Source of the DNA: Whalleya microplaca
Lineage: Eukaryota; Ascomycota; Sordariomycetes; Xylariales; Xylariaceae
Length of the DNA stretch: 64,000 nucleotides
Direction: 5' to 3'
Assembly: GCA_022497155.1 (NCBI GenBank)
Contig: MU385746.1
Span: forward strand, 434,001-498,000
Below the pieces are notes generated by a model, which saw only the letters and a list, made by a program, of their open reading frames with translations, had not been told where the DNA came from and made no database searches. Each line of letters opens with the position of its first letter. The stretch's first letter is position 1. Shown here one piece after another: positions 10,065 through 22,102 of the stretch. Both the position numbers and the translations under genes were made by a program.

Positions 10065-11887
10065 TTAGTGGTTAATCGGGTCTCTGAAAATCCACTGGCC
10101 GTCGTCATTTCGAACCAATTCGACCTCTGTTCGACCAACACGATCATTCAGCCCTTCTGGTACATCCATTCCATCCTGGACCTGCTCATGTATGTTCTGT
10201 TGGACATGACAGAACAGCATAGGTAGGGAGTCGCCTTTCCATGCGCAGACCTGGTCCCGCGCAGTTCTCCAGACAGTTTCTGCAAGGTAGCAGAAGGCCA
10301 TGATCATCAATAGCAACGGATATATCACCCAGTACTAGTTGACTTGGATATGAGAAGCCATGATGTAGGCATTGCCACTATACACCAGCATCTTTGTTGC
10401 GTCCGAAGTGCCACTCGATCGAATATCGTTTGTCATGCTCAGCGATAGCTTTTCCATCCAGGATGTGAGGTCTGACGTTGCGTTCTGCATGGCTTGGACC
10501 CAATCAGAAGAGTAATCGACTATGCCTCCGATCTCTGACGCGTTGCCTAACATCAACGAGCCCATGAAACTCCTCAACGCTTCAATTGAATCTGTAGGGA
10601 CAGCAAAGCGAGTTTGGTTCTTTACATATAATTCAGGTGGTACGTCTACAAACTCGTATTCGTCGAAATTACCGCTCATCTCCGTGGAAAGGTCGGTCTT
10701 GGACCAGTTCGCTATGATTGTACTGTTCTGGATTCCGTTTGTCACTGTCACGTTGTAGCTCTTCAGGCAGAACCACATCGCGCATTCGAATGCTCGAGTT
10801 GTCGTCTTCGAAGACGTCTGTGAGATCGACATCATATCAAAGACAGAGAAGAATGCTTGCGAGGTCGAATTGAATAGGTTTGACGAGCCGTTGGAAGGGG
10901 AGACAGTAAATCGATATTCAGACGCTGCTCCAGCAGGGATTGATATTAAAGTCCCAGAAGGCATCGTGTACGTGCACATATTTTGCTGATCGCACGAGGT
11001 TTTGAAAGAAGACTCGCTGCAGTTTCCACAAACCGCCAATGTAGGGAAAATAGGCCATGTGCAGTTTGCCGTCGAACAGGATGCCGGAGTTGTTGATATT
11101 GTGCCAGCTATTATACCATCATAAATCGCAGCTTTAGTCGAGAGGCCCAGCGACATATCTGTGACTCGTTAATACGAAATCAGTCTACAGAAGAGACCTA
11201 CGAACCAAGACCTGCGGGAACGATGTTATGCCAAGTTTCGGCTCTAGGAGGCGGCGGAGCTGGCAACGCGTTCATGCTAGATCGGTCTATGTACACAGTC
11301 GGCTCCTCATCAAACCGGACCATTTGCGATGAGAATGTCTTCCGGGCGTCAGCAAATTACCTGTTCAATAGTTTTCGGGACTCATCAGGGGTTTGATATA
11401 GAAGGAATAAAGGGTTTACGATTCTGAAGCCATGCCTCGGGAGTACTAAGTAGAAGACTGGATACTCACTTCGAAGCCCTGGATCAGGAGTATGATGACA
11501 GCTCCGACGCATGCAAGATGCCTGTGATCATCTAAGCATATCTCCTTCATCACGGTTGACAAGTCAAATCATTTACCTTCCTTTCAATCGCCAGAGAAGA
11601 ACCAGGCAACCCCATAATCCTTTAGCAGCTTCGTCGAACATCTTGAAGTCCTCCAAGCGAGCTTCAGTCCGGCCTTTACGGAAACCAGATACCCAAATCC
11701 AAGCACCTTGGATGAGACAGGTTTCAACGATGCCTTTCAAGGCCATACGATAAGCGCTCATGACAGCAATGACGACGGTGCTGAATTGAAGGTCACTGTT
11801 CCATTCAGGCTCGAGCTTGCCATCAAACAGCCACAGAAGAGCAATGAGACCTCCTGCGGCTACGAGACACATCACACAGTACATGTA
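10065..11887 (-). pseudogene. DUF3176 membrane protein with an in-frame TAG
   Basis: A fungal-specific plasma- or endomembrane protein of unknown function. Supported exons in order: 11887-11573 region (two membrane segments, DGKLEPEW), a short exon near 11512-11470 (RHLACVGAVIILLIQGFE), an exon near 11345-11240, and a large Cys/Asn-glycosylated ectodomain to 10335. The ectodomain has the family signature TISTTPASCSTANCTW followed by CGNC. After HIQVN the frame meets TAG (minus strand, 10337-10335) and then continues open in the same frame through YWVIYPLLLMIMAF, a final membrane segment, and about 70 more residues to 10065. Family members usually have Trp near this point (HIxVxW), so TGG to TAG is the likely lesion. 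The 5' exon is unresolved: a candidate start at 12221 runs into a stop before a usable donor. I read this as a recent pseudogene, or as an allele lacking its last membrane segment. Confidence 0.65.
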
Positions 11888-12221
11888 CTGCAGGATCCCG
11901 AGTCAGTATTTGCTCTTTTTCAGGCAGTTTGGCAAATTATCGGGAGTCCCAGGATATGTTTCTGAATTCCTGAATCCCCGAACATACCAAACGACTAATC
12001 GAAATAGGATGGAAAGAGTAATAATCGTGGACGCTACTTACTTCCTCCTGCCACTAGCCGAGCGTTGAGATGACCGTGCGTTTAAACTCGCCGGCCGACG
12101 GGATTGAGAAGTTAAGTGAGTCGCTTTCCGTATCAGCCTCGATGTCACGGTCGTCGGCAAGGACGTCGTCCACCTTGGCCGATACTCTTGTCGAAGTGCG
12201 ACCTGGTGACCGGAACATCGT

Positions 12222-13676
12222 GGGGTCTCAAGAAAGCGTGGAAATATATGAATAACCTCAGGATAGGGCAGGCATTCAAGAGGAGTGTAAAGGGTATGGA
12301 AGAATGGAATAGAATGAGGTGGCAGAGGAGGAGGATATAAGAATGAAACGGTAAAGCTAACACAGGGAAGAATCGAAGAAGTGATACGGTCGACCGAAAA
12401 GAGTGACGATCGTGAGACTAGAGACAGATAACCGAAGGTAGATATGGACGAACGCTGAGAAACGGGGAGATAAGCACCCATAATCTTTGCCAAAGATAGA
12501 TGCAGTAGCAAGGGTGATCGCACTCGTTCATACCTGCATCTCCCTGGGATGAACCTTCTTCGTCGAAATAGATCAGACGCTTATACCTGTGCTTCATAGC
12601 TAAACTGCACATGAACCAGGTATCATAATTATGATTAATAGCCCCAGTTGACTATGTATGACACTTAATAGGAGTTGTTCGACGTAAAGGAGGTATAGTT
12701 AATTCCTCCCTTACATAATCTGGTTTTATACGATATTCCGTTAATAATGATAGTCGAAGACCCCTTCGTTGTTGATTCCCATCTAACCTAACAACATTCT
12801 TGAAAGTGCAAGTTGAGGTATCACATGTATTACCTATTAATGTGGGCTACCTACGTATGTCATATGTTAACCCCTCTTGTACGTACATATGTATTATTTC
12901 ACGATGCAATACAAATGACTAACATTCACTGTTCTAGGCTTATGTACTTGGCCGTTCGAGCGAGTCGCTGAACTTGTACTCTGAAGCGGATGCCTCAATG
13001 GATTCCCTTGAAGGTTTTTCACCCATGGATACCAGCGAATTGATCACCATTCAGGTCATGCGACTCAAGAAATATAGTGCACCGGCCCCAAAGTTAGACA
13101 AGGTAGGTTTACTGCATCATTTGCCCGATGACTTGGGGCGAGTCCCCTACATCAATTTATTCACCAGGGCTCGTCCTCTAGACACGACTACAAGACTCAT
13201 GGCAACTTCCAGTAACATGATTTTACTTGAACTTCTTGTGAGAGCTCAGAGCAAGGACGTGACTCTCTCATTGATTTAGTGTTCTTCGCATATTATGGTG
13301 TCAAGGTAAGTTATATCAAGTAGGAAGAGATTCAATGCATTGAAATCACGGATGAACATTGAAGACACATTTCCGTACCACACTTTTATAAGACATGTAA
13401 GTAATTGTGCTGCTTCTTTTAATGTGACTCTAGTTACCTGAAATTCCAAGTGGTTTCCTTACACAAACATATTATAACATGATCGACTTGTTATCTGCAG
13501 TGGCTGATGAGATGAGGGGCTAGGCGAGACTAGAGCGATTGGCCGTGATAGCATTATCCCCTCTTCGACACCATGATTACTAACTCCCATCCACTTACAC
13601 GGGCTGCGCTTCCAACATCGTGACAGTATTCCTATAACACAGAGAAAAATTACCAGACCGAAGTTGTACTAGCACC
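12222..13676. other. intergenic, doubtful short frames only
   Basis: A frame at 12998-13279 (inside a longer non-ATG frame from 12974) encodes about 90 residues with no recognised domain. I do not call it. The rest is promoter of the ureohydrolase gene. Confidence 0.4.
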
Positions 13677-15358
13677 ATGAACAGGTTGCGCCAAATCTTG
13701 CTGTTGTGCACAACCTACACGCTGGGATGGGAATTCCCCAAACCGCCACCATTTACGTCGAGGCAAAATCCCATGCTAGGTGGTGACAACGACGTCGATA
13801 TAGTCACGGGAAGCCAGTTCAACGGCCTTGCCACATATGCCAACCTGCCGTATGTAAACTGCTTGGCGGATAGCGAAGCCGAGGGTAAGAGATACGACAT
13901 TGCGATTCTGGGCGCGCCTTTCGATACGGTGCGTCGCCTCTGCTTCCATACGTCTCCTGGACTTTATGAGGTTTTATGAATGGGCTGACGGTATGGATAG
14001 GGGGTTACGGCGAGGCCTGGCGCGCGCTACGGCCCGAGAAGCATCAGGATCGGAAGCACGAGGAAAAGCGCGGGGTTTGCGTGGAGTGTGTACACTGGTA
14101 AACAATTTCTTCCACCACTATCAAAAAATCGATGGTGGCTTACTTAAATACAGGGAGAAACCCCCTTCAGTCGTGGGCGACGGTAGTTGACTGTGGCGAT
14201 GTGCCCTTGACATGGCTGGACAGCAATTTCGCCCTGGCACAGCTGAGCAAAGCGCATAAGGTGAGTTGAGTGTTTATTTCTCGTTTAATAGTATGCGCAG
14301 GCGGGAGCTCATAGAGTATATCAGGTTGTCTCTGGGAGGAGGGCTTCGAATGAGAGCTATTCCGTAACTCCGAGGATTATAACACTAGGCGGCGACCATA
14401 CGACGACGTTACCGGCGCTGAGGTCGACGTATAAGCGATGGGGGCAGGTTTCTGTAATACACTTTGATAGTCACATAGGTTAGATATTCCTATCGCCCAT
14501 TAAAGTAGAGAAGAAGCTAACTAAGAGGCAGATACTTGGGATCCCGCCGTACTTGGTAAGTTGTCCGTGGTGTGTAATACATATGGCAGCTGACTTCTCT
14601 CCAAGGGGGCGGGATTACAGACAATGCGTAAGTCGAAGCCACACCAACGACATCATCACAAATCCTTAGCTAAATCCCCCATCAAAGTGCCGTGAACCAC
14701 GGCACATTCCTGCACATAGCGCACGAGGAGGTACATACAGCACACGGCAGACCTTGTTGAGAGGTAAACACAACACTAACCGAGCGACCAGGGTCTGATC
14801 CGCAACACCTCCATCCACGCCGGCATCCGCGCGCCCCTCGCAAGCCAAAAGGGCGACACGCGGAACGACAAGCGCTGCGGCTTCTCGACCATCACAGCGC
14901 GCGAGCTCGACAGGGTCGACGCGGCGGGCGTGGTCTCGCGCATCAAGGAGCGCGTCGCGGACTCCAAGGTCTACATCAGCGTCGACATCGACGTGCTGGA
15001 CCCCGCATTCGCACCAGGTGAGTTAGCAGCCAGTTTAGTTCAGTTCCGGCCCTGTGTACTAGATAGATAGATGTGTAGACAAGACTAGTTGGGATGTGTA
15101 TGCAGTGTTGATATGTACCTGATGCTAACTCCTTGGAAAGCTACGGGGACGCCTGAGCCCGGAGGCTGGTCGTCTAGGGAACTCCTTACTATCCTCGACG
15201 GCCTGAATGGGTTGGACATCGTTGGAGCTGATGTTGTGGAGGTGGCTCCGATATATGATACTGCGGGGGAGACGACGGCACTCGCCGCAGCTGAAGTCGC
15301 TTTTTCTTTGATCGAGCTCATGGTTGAGAATCCGGTAAAATCACTAACCGATGACTGA
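13677..15358 (+). CDS. agmatinase/ureohydrolase, secreted type
   Basis: A binuclear-manganese ureohydrolase of the arginase superfamily, closest to fungal agmatinases that split agmatine into putrescine and urea. Nine exons are inferred and all phases close: 13677-13928, 14001-14097, 14154-14260, 14325-14478, 14532-14555, 14606-14627, 14688-14730, 14792-15017 and 15141-15358, giving 380 residues. Metal ligands are all visible: GGDH (His 177), DSHID (Asp 200, His 202, Asp 204) and SVDIDVLDP (Asp 298, Asp 300). [12 protein letters not shown] and [12 protein letters not shown] are agmatinase-type landmarks. The N-terminus ([17 protein letters not shown]) looks like a signal peptide, so the enzyme may enter the secretory pathway. 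Exons 5 and 6 are micro-exons of 24 and 22 nt. The substrate could also be another guanidino compound; the sequence cannot decide. Confidence 0.9.
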
Positions 15359-15742
15359 GATGGGAGTAATCACTATGGCTGGATAACGCACGAATGAGGC
15401 ATGCTCACTTATTGATTGGAGGATCGAAACGTGTGAAGATGTGATTGATTCTATATTGGAGAGTATAGGGAGAGATTGGGGGTAGCAGTCTTAGCAGCAC
15501 GACTGCAGATATGTTCCTCTCTGTATGGACGCCGTACGCAACCCATCCTAGAGAACGAAGAACACACAAAAGAAAAATGACTCATGGTAACCCGATGCAT
15601 AGACCACCAGATTATGATATTCCACTTGATACACTTGACCCGACTAGAATATGCTGTAGACTTGCAGGGCAAACACCACAGCTCTTATGTACACAGGAAA
15701 ACTAGCCCCTGACAAGCCCCATCATACTACATCACGAAATCC

Positions 15743-16751
15743 TTATACTCGATCCAATTTCCGTCGAGCGTTTCGGGTTCGCTTCATCAGCTTCTTGTAC
15801 TTCTTCTTCTTCATCTTGAGCTGCCGCTGTCTTCGCACGCTGATCGCGTGCATGGTGGGCTTGTGGTGCTCCTCGACCAGCTGGGGACTGTGTGCCATGA
15901 TGCGAACCTGGCCGTCCTCATCGGTCGTCTCCTCCAGCGTGAACATAGCCTTGTAGACACGATGATGGGCCGTGTCCTCGGAGACTTCCTGGGCTCCGGT
16001 CTCGGGCTCACTGATGGTTTCCGGTCGAGGCATGCCGGGGGGTCGGAAGGGCAGGAACTGGCCGGACATGGTGTTAAGCTGGACGTACACGCTGGACTCG
16101 GTGCCGTCGGGGTGCTTGACGTCGATCTTGTGCATCGCCTCGCCGTTGGCGTCGGCGATGGCTTCGCCACCGTCCCGCTGGGTGGCAAGGCTGAGGTTCT
16201 GCATGGGCTGCTCGAGCTCGTCGACGGTCTGCGAGATGGTCGACATCACATCGGTGTACTTGCTGTTCTTCGGGCGCGGGGCGAAGATCTGGGCAAATGA
16301 TTCTGCGGTGACGGCTTTCGGGAAGCTGTGGGTGACGGACATCGGTCGGTGCTGGGAGAAGAAAGTCGACAAGGCGAGCGCTGTGGATATTGTTAGTGAG
16401 ATAAATCTTTCGAATACGTACGGACGGTAGATGCTAACCTTCTTCCGGCACATGTTGGGTGCTCGGTACGCTGGGAAGTTTCTGTTGGATGTCCATCCAT
16501 TCCTTGACCTTGCGCCGGCGCTTCTCCCCGCTCTGTTTCGTCGACTGGGCCGGGGAGGTGGTCACCTGGCCATTGGTAATTCCCTTGGGGGAGTCGTTAG
16601 GACTGGAGGGTTTCGAGGACGAGTAGCGTCTTCGTTGTTGGCCTCTCGGGCCGGGTGCGAGGGTGAAAGTGCTGGTAGCAGCAAAATTTGACAGGAGAGG
16701 CGACTGCGGCGCGGCAGAAACCACGCGCCGCATCGACGAGGGCCACATCAT
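15743..16751 (-). CDS. COX24: mitochondrial small-subunit ribosomal protein mS38 (Cox24)
   Basis: Two exons, 16751-16439 and 16380-15743, join in phase to 316 residues. The C-terminal 32 residues (SVRRQRQLKMKKKKYKKLMK and onward, ending RRKL) are the basic mS38/AURKAIP1 domain of yeast Cox24, which sits in the mitoribosome decoding region and was first linked to COX1 mRNA processing. The N-terminus is Arg/Ser/Ala-rich without acidic residues, as expected for a mitochondrial presequence. Two adjacent ATGs start at 16751 and 16748. The middle part is poorly conserved and partly acidic. The tail runs tail-to-tail with the ureohydrolase gene about 385 bp away. Confidence 0.88.
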
Positions 16752-17500
16752 GCCCGGGACGGTGGGGAGGAGGCAGCGGGAAGACGTGATTAGGAGGGGA
16801 GAGCCCGTTGTGTCGTGCTGTGTCGTGTGGTGTCGACTTCGACGGCGAAATGTAGGGAGGTTGAAGGTGGAAGAGAAGCTTGGACGATTTGCGATGCTAA
16901 AACCGTTGCAGGTGCCTTTCAACCAACCCGCACGCTGGCACGGGTCCGACAAAAGCCCGCCCCAGGCCATCGGCGGCGATCTGCCCGCCACAGGCTGATG
17001 ATGAGCTAACCCGACACTGTATCTGCAACCTGGTCCGAGCGCGCAACAGGCCCCATAGGTGCATAGGTACGGTTTACAGGATATTCTGTACACGACTGAC
17101 AGATAGGCACTTAGATACGGATTACACATGCAGTTTATATGCATAGTAATGCATACAAAGTATTACGCAAGCTTCCTTGGTAATCAGCGTTCTCATCAAG
17201 TCGAATCAAATAATTGAATTTTCCAATTGACTTGACGATATTTACCACTTGATTTGATGAGTCTGCGCACTGTTATAATACTGGTCAAAGCTCGACCAAG
17301 GTGAATAGCACAGGCCAGACTGGCCTGACTGGCTGACTGGCAGACTGGGTATGAGGTGGCTAACCACCGATAATCGTAAGATATATGTGTGGCTTGTATG
17401 AGGGACAATAACATTAAAATACTTGAAACCTATTAACGGTTTTAAGTCAAAAGTCAGCTTATACTTGATTTGAACAAGTATAAAAAAAACACAATTATAC
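16752..17500. other. intergenic (mS38 promoter side)
   Basis: Promoter of the minus-strand mS38 gene, followed by sequence without genes leading to the CAAGT array. Open frames in it are antisense readings of the leader. Confidence 0.5.
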
Positions 17501-17595
17501 CAAGTCAAGTCAAGTCAAGTCAAGTCAAGTCAAGTCAAGTCAAGTCAAGTCAAGTCAAGTCAAGTCAAGTCAAGTCAAGTCAAGTCAAGTCAAGT
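17501..17595. repeat. (CAAGT)19 pentanucleotide microsatellite
   Basis: Nineteen perfect copies of CAAGT run from 17501 to 17595 without interruption. The flanks carry scattered ACTTG and TTGAC motifs (for example 17226-17252 and 17464-17475), in part the reverse complement. Perfect copies suggest recent expansion and likely length polymorphism. Confidence 0.97.
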
Positions 17596-18060
17596 CAACT
17601 AGTTAGTTGAGTCGATGAGAACGCTGCTTAGGTTAACGTGCGCGGGTAGGTGCAATTCCTATCAGCGCTACAGTGGCTACGGATTACAGAATAAGTAGAT
17701 CTCGCACTGTAGGGTCAACCAACTGCGTCTAGGTACGCTTTCTCTATGGGCATGAGGAGACGAATGTAATAGACCTCAGCGAATACCTAGGTACATCCAA
17801 TTACCTACGCATATTTACGCATGTATATGCTGTACCAATAACATTGAATGCTGCGGCCCTGTTAATATAGAATCGAATCTTGGCCCATTTCATATAACTG
17901 CCTAAGGCACAGCTCATCCCTCTCACTTACTTCAACACAACTCTGTGAATCTTCCTTGCACCGCATCTACTACATACATACCTATATACATACAATACCA
18001 CGGCGTGACTTATGAAGTTGACCTGCTTACGATATTCGTCTCAAGCTATCACAGTTCATA

Positions 18061-21008
18061 ATGCCGGCTTTCTATGACCTTCCCGTGGAGATAGCTCTCG
18101 CAATTGCAGGTAATCTGTCCGACGCACGAGACCTACTTGCATTTGCCACGGCGAACCGTGGTCTACACAAAGTTGTGACTAACAACCCCAAACTCTTTGG
18201 TAGCACCGACTTATCTATTCGTAAACGTGGTCTTCTTTGGGCCGCGTTCTCGGGTGACATACCGACAACCAAGTTGCTCCTGGACTCGGGGGTGAAACCG
18301 AACTTCTATCGGAGCATCTGCATATATAACAACACTATTGCTGACATATTTTGCCCGTCCAGATGGGGGCTTCGGGCAAACGACAGCGTTAGCCAATTCC
18401 AGATGTTCGTCAATGAACTTGATCCCATCAAAGACTCGGTTCATAACGACTACTACAACACTATCGATTATATTAATCGACATCGGGGTCAATGGACTCC
18501 TGGACTTCCAAAGAGCTCTATAACTCTCCTCCATTTTGCGGCACAGCGAGGCCACGATGACATTATAAGACATAAGACTCCTCGTTGAGAAAGGGGCAGA
18601 TCTCACCTTGTCTTCCTGCCAAGCTTGTGAATGCGATTACCCTTATCTCCTTGTCAGCCATCAGCGGAACCAGCTCTCCCGGCCGCCTTGGTCTGCCTTA
18701 CATCTTGCTATCTGCAATAGGCACATATCTACGGCGAAGCTAATCATCAATTATGGTGGGCCACTTTTTCTCGACAGAACGCTACGTTTTCCTAGAGCTC
18801 TTCCTCGGCGTCGTGTGGTTCGTGGTGTGACAGCCCTTCATGCAGCTTGCCAATACGGTCTTTTGCAGTTGGTGAAATATCTAGTTGAAGATGGTTACCA
18901 GACGAACATCAACGAGAAAGATGTTTGCGGTGAATCGCCTCTAGATTACGCATATATGTATGAACAGTGGGATTGTTACGAGTGGCTCATAGCTAAGGAA
19001 GTCAAAACTCAGCCGTCGAGCGGCCATCGATTACTTGATGCATGCTGGCATCATTACTTCTCCAGTGTAAGTTCTTATAAGCAATCCCCAAAAAGGCATT
19101 CATACAATCATTTTTCTCCTAAAACATATGAAGTAATCACCTTTGTTGTGTGAAGTTATTGATTGTAAACCCTACAGGCATGTAGACTTATTTCATACGG
19201 AATCGATATTCAAGAAAGGTGGCACAAAACTGGGAGGTCTAAGCCGTTCATTCGCGTTTGCCTCCAGCGACCACCCCGAGGCAGGGGTACCAAAATGCTT
19301 GTGGACCGGATAGAACTCGGGGAACATGGCATAACCCTTTTAAAGCTTCTCATCCGTGAGGGGGCTGACATTGAAGCAACAGATGACAATATGACACCTC
19401 TCATCGTTGCAGTTCGCGACGGCATACGTCCTGCCGTAGACTTGCTCATATCCATGGGAGCCAACGTCAATGCATCACCCAATTCTCGTCATACAGCTCT
19501 TCATGAGGCTTGCAGAATCAGGATTATGTCATCATATCCAAGCTCCTTGAGAATGGGGCTCGGGTCGATGCTGCCATCTATCGAATATTTACACCTCTCC
19601 ATACCGTCTGCTTCGCCATTGGCCGGAATCCGTCTGACGTAACGCTAGAAATAATCAAACTCCTACTCAGCTACGGGGCCAATCCAACGCACCATGCTTA
19701 CCTCGGTGGTAGCATGGGTACGTCTGCCTTAGTCATGGCGCTCGTGAGGTTTGATTTAGCTATTGTTGAGTTGCTGTTTTCGAGATGCATCCCAATTCCA
19801 AGTAATGCGGAGGACATCTGGCCCCTATTTGAAGCTGTACCGTTGTCTCGTGACCCTTTGAACTGTCTGAAATTCGTGCTCTCGGTGGACAAACAGAACT
19901 TTATTCGTCAAAGCGGTTATTCACTCCTTCGTCTGCTCAAGAGTGGTGGAAATACAAGCGACGCAGCTATGTTCCTTCTTGATGAAGGTGTTCCCGTCGA
20001 TATGGTTTCTGCTGGAGATGGCAGGAATGCAGTCTCATGGGCTGTTGAAAACCAGAAGGGCGAGAAATTGTTGCGAAGGCTCCTTGTCAAAGGCGCGAAT
20101 CCAAATGCTATCATCAGACCTAAGAGAAGACCGGGAGATCTGCTCTGTCCGCTCCTCCTAGCTCTGGAGTTTCGCGACCAGAAAAAGCGAAGAGTTTATA
20201 TCAATCTCTTGCTAGACTACGGAGCCGATATCAACTTGAAACTAAGCCACAGCTCTTACCCCACCCCGCTCAATGTCATTCTGGCGGACCGTGAATTGTC
20301 TTACCAAGCCGAATGCGTGGCCGATATTTTGTTTCGGCCCTCCTTTTTCCAGCAAGCGACTGGGGCGGAACAGTTATTATATCTACAGCGGACATGCTCA
20401 ACGATAAGATTTGCCAGGTTTCTGCACGCGATGCTGCCATTTACAGCCGATCTATCATTAAGGACTTGGCAGAGGTGGTGAATATCGACCTCCTTTTAGG
20501 TGAAAGCCCAAAACATCTCACGCGACTTACTATAGAGCACGTAGACCTTGCTGTTGACGCGCTAGAGACACTTACCCACCATGGCGCGAGTTGGGTCGCT
20601 AGGGGCTCATTTACTCATTCCCGACCAGTTGACATCATGGAACGACTCCTAGACTACGGTTCAGGTGTTCTTCTTCCATCCTGGGTTGGCTTAAAGTGGT
20701 GCTTGAGAAGAAGAATCGCCATCTCTAGAATCGATAGTGATGACCCCGACGTGAGAGTATCTCCCCGGGCACCATCTGCAGAATTCCCCCCACAGATGAG
20801 ACTCCGAGACCTGGGATTGCGGTTACGTGGGATCGCACGCTCTTCTTACAAGCCAACGAATTTTGAAATGACGGCCACTATGGGGTTCATCACAGGAGTT
20901 TGCCCTGAGACTCCGAGTTCCTTGCGCTTGATCAATAACCGCATCATAGCTAAATGTAGGGCGGCAACGGCTAAAAGAACGATGGACCTAAAGCCGCGGT
21001 ACTGGTAA
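18061..21008 (+). pseudogene. F-box/ankyrin-repeat protein, multiply frameshifted
   Basis: The first frame (18061-18588) begins with an F-box-like motif (LPVEIALAIAGNLSDARDLL, residues 7-26) and then an ankyrin unit. It stops after RGHDDII because ATAAGAC is duplicated in tandem at 18565-18571 and 18572-18578. Removing one copy would restore an ankyrin reading into the next frame, which runs to 19066. A normal intron (19067-19177, GTAAGT..CAG) follows in phase. The next exon (19178 on) carries more ankyrin repeats until TALHEAC near 19515, where the reading slips by one base into a frame that continues to about 20370-20400. There a second one-base slip leads to the last frame, which ends at 21008. 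Three independent lesions in one otherwise continuous protein of about 900 residues argue for a pseudogene rather than sequencing error. F-box/ankyrin proteins would otherwise act as ubiquitin-ligase adaptors. Confidence 0.8.
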
Positions 21009-22102
21009 TTAATAACTAGGTAGATGTACGTTCTCTTTTTCTCCCTTTTTCCCTTTTGGGGGGGGGGGGTTCTTTTTCATATTTTGTTTGCAATATTTGT
21101 TACTTGAGGGTGTCGCTATGGCTGAGCTCGCTGATTACAGCCGTTTCGTTAACGATGACTTCGATTTCCCTGTACCTCTTGAAGTTACTGCTGCGGAGCT
21201 GCTTTAGCAGTCGTCAAGAGTTAGAGAAGATAAGAACAGAGAACGCATACGGTTAAATTGTATTGAAGTCTTGAAAGGAATTGGAGCTCCTTGAATGTTG
21301 TCGTTAGTTATTGTTAAAGGGGTCGGCAGCGCTTAATATAGCTCTGTGAATGTTAGACATGGTACATCTATTTACTAGTAAAATGTACCGCGGTGTAGGT
21401 ATATCCACTATTTCGATATATTTAGATTTTTGAGCTTAGACCACCGTCCTTTTAGCCAATTTCTCCGTGTCATTAGCCATGTTGGATAACTCAGTCCAAT
21501 ACCCTACATAGAGCGTCGGAAGGAGGACCATATGTACTTATCGACGCGTGCTTCCTAATGGATCCCGACTGTTACTATGGTGGAATTCGACCGAATGTGC
21601 CTTGGATGACTACTTCTACCTTGCTTTAGAGAATGGGCGCGTCGGGACGGTCGGCTTGGCATGGTATTTATTTCAAAGAATCTGGACGGCTTGCCTTTTG
21701 TTGTCGTGGCTGGCTTGGGGCATAACCGTCATTGCAGTACGGCCGTAGTCTCGCTCAATACCAAGCACAGTCTATCATTCAGGTAGGTACGACCCAAGGA
21801 GCATAGAATGCGAGACATACTGTCCGATGTGCCGGGACACTTCCGTATTCCCCGCTTCCTTCCTCTCCTCATTCAGGTCTCCCCTCCCAACGTAAAGAGC
21901 CTTTCGGCATTTCAGGCCTGATTCATAGTGATTATACCAAAGCATTGCTACTTGTATCATTCAATTTGAGATAGTGAATGGTGGTTGGAGCCCTCTGTAT
22001 GTTGACTTTTAAGTCACATTAGGATGTTCGAGTCAGCTTAACAGATCATCCAGCGTGAAATCATCTTCGAGACTTGACACGCTTTTGAGTCAGAAGAACA
22101 AC
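21009..22102. other. intergenic, nothing recognised
   Basis: No credible gene between the ankyrin pseudogene and the dehydrogenase. A G10 homopolymer run lies near 21059-21069. The frame at 21548-21748 (66 residues, Trp/Leu-rich) has no support. Confidence 0.45.

Noticed and set aside
12069..12523. Candidate 5' exon of the DUF3176 gene
   Set aside because: The ATG frame at 12221 meets TAG before the GTAAGT donor, and the other frame lacks a sensible start. Left unresolved.
12974..13279. 101-codon frame upstream of the ureohydrolase
   Set aside because: The first codon is TTG and the internal ATG gives about 90 residues with no domain, no intron logic and no homologue I recall.
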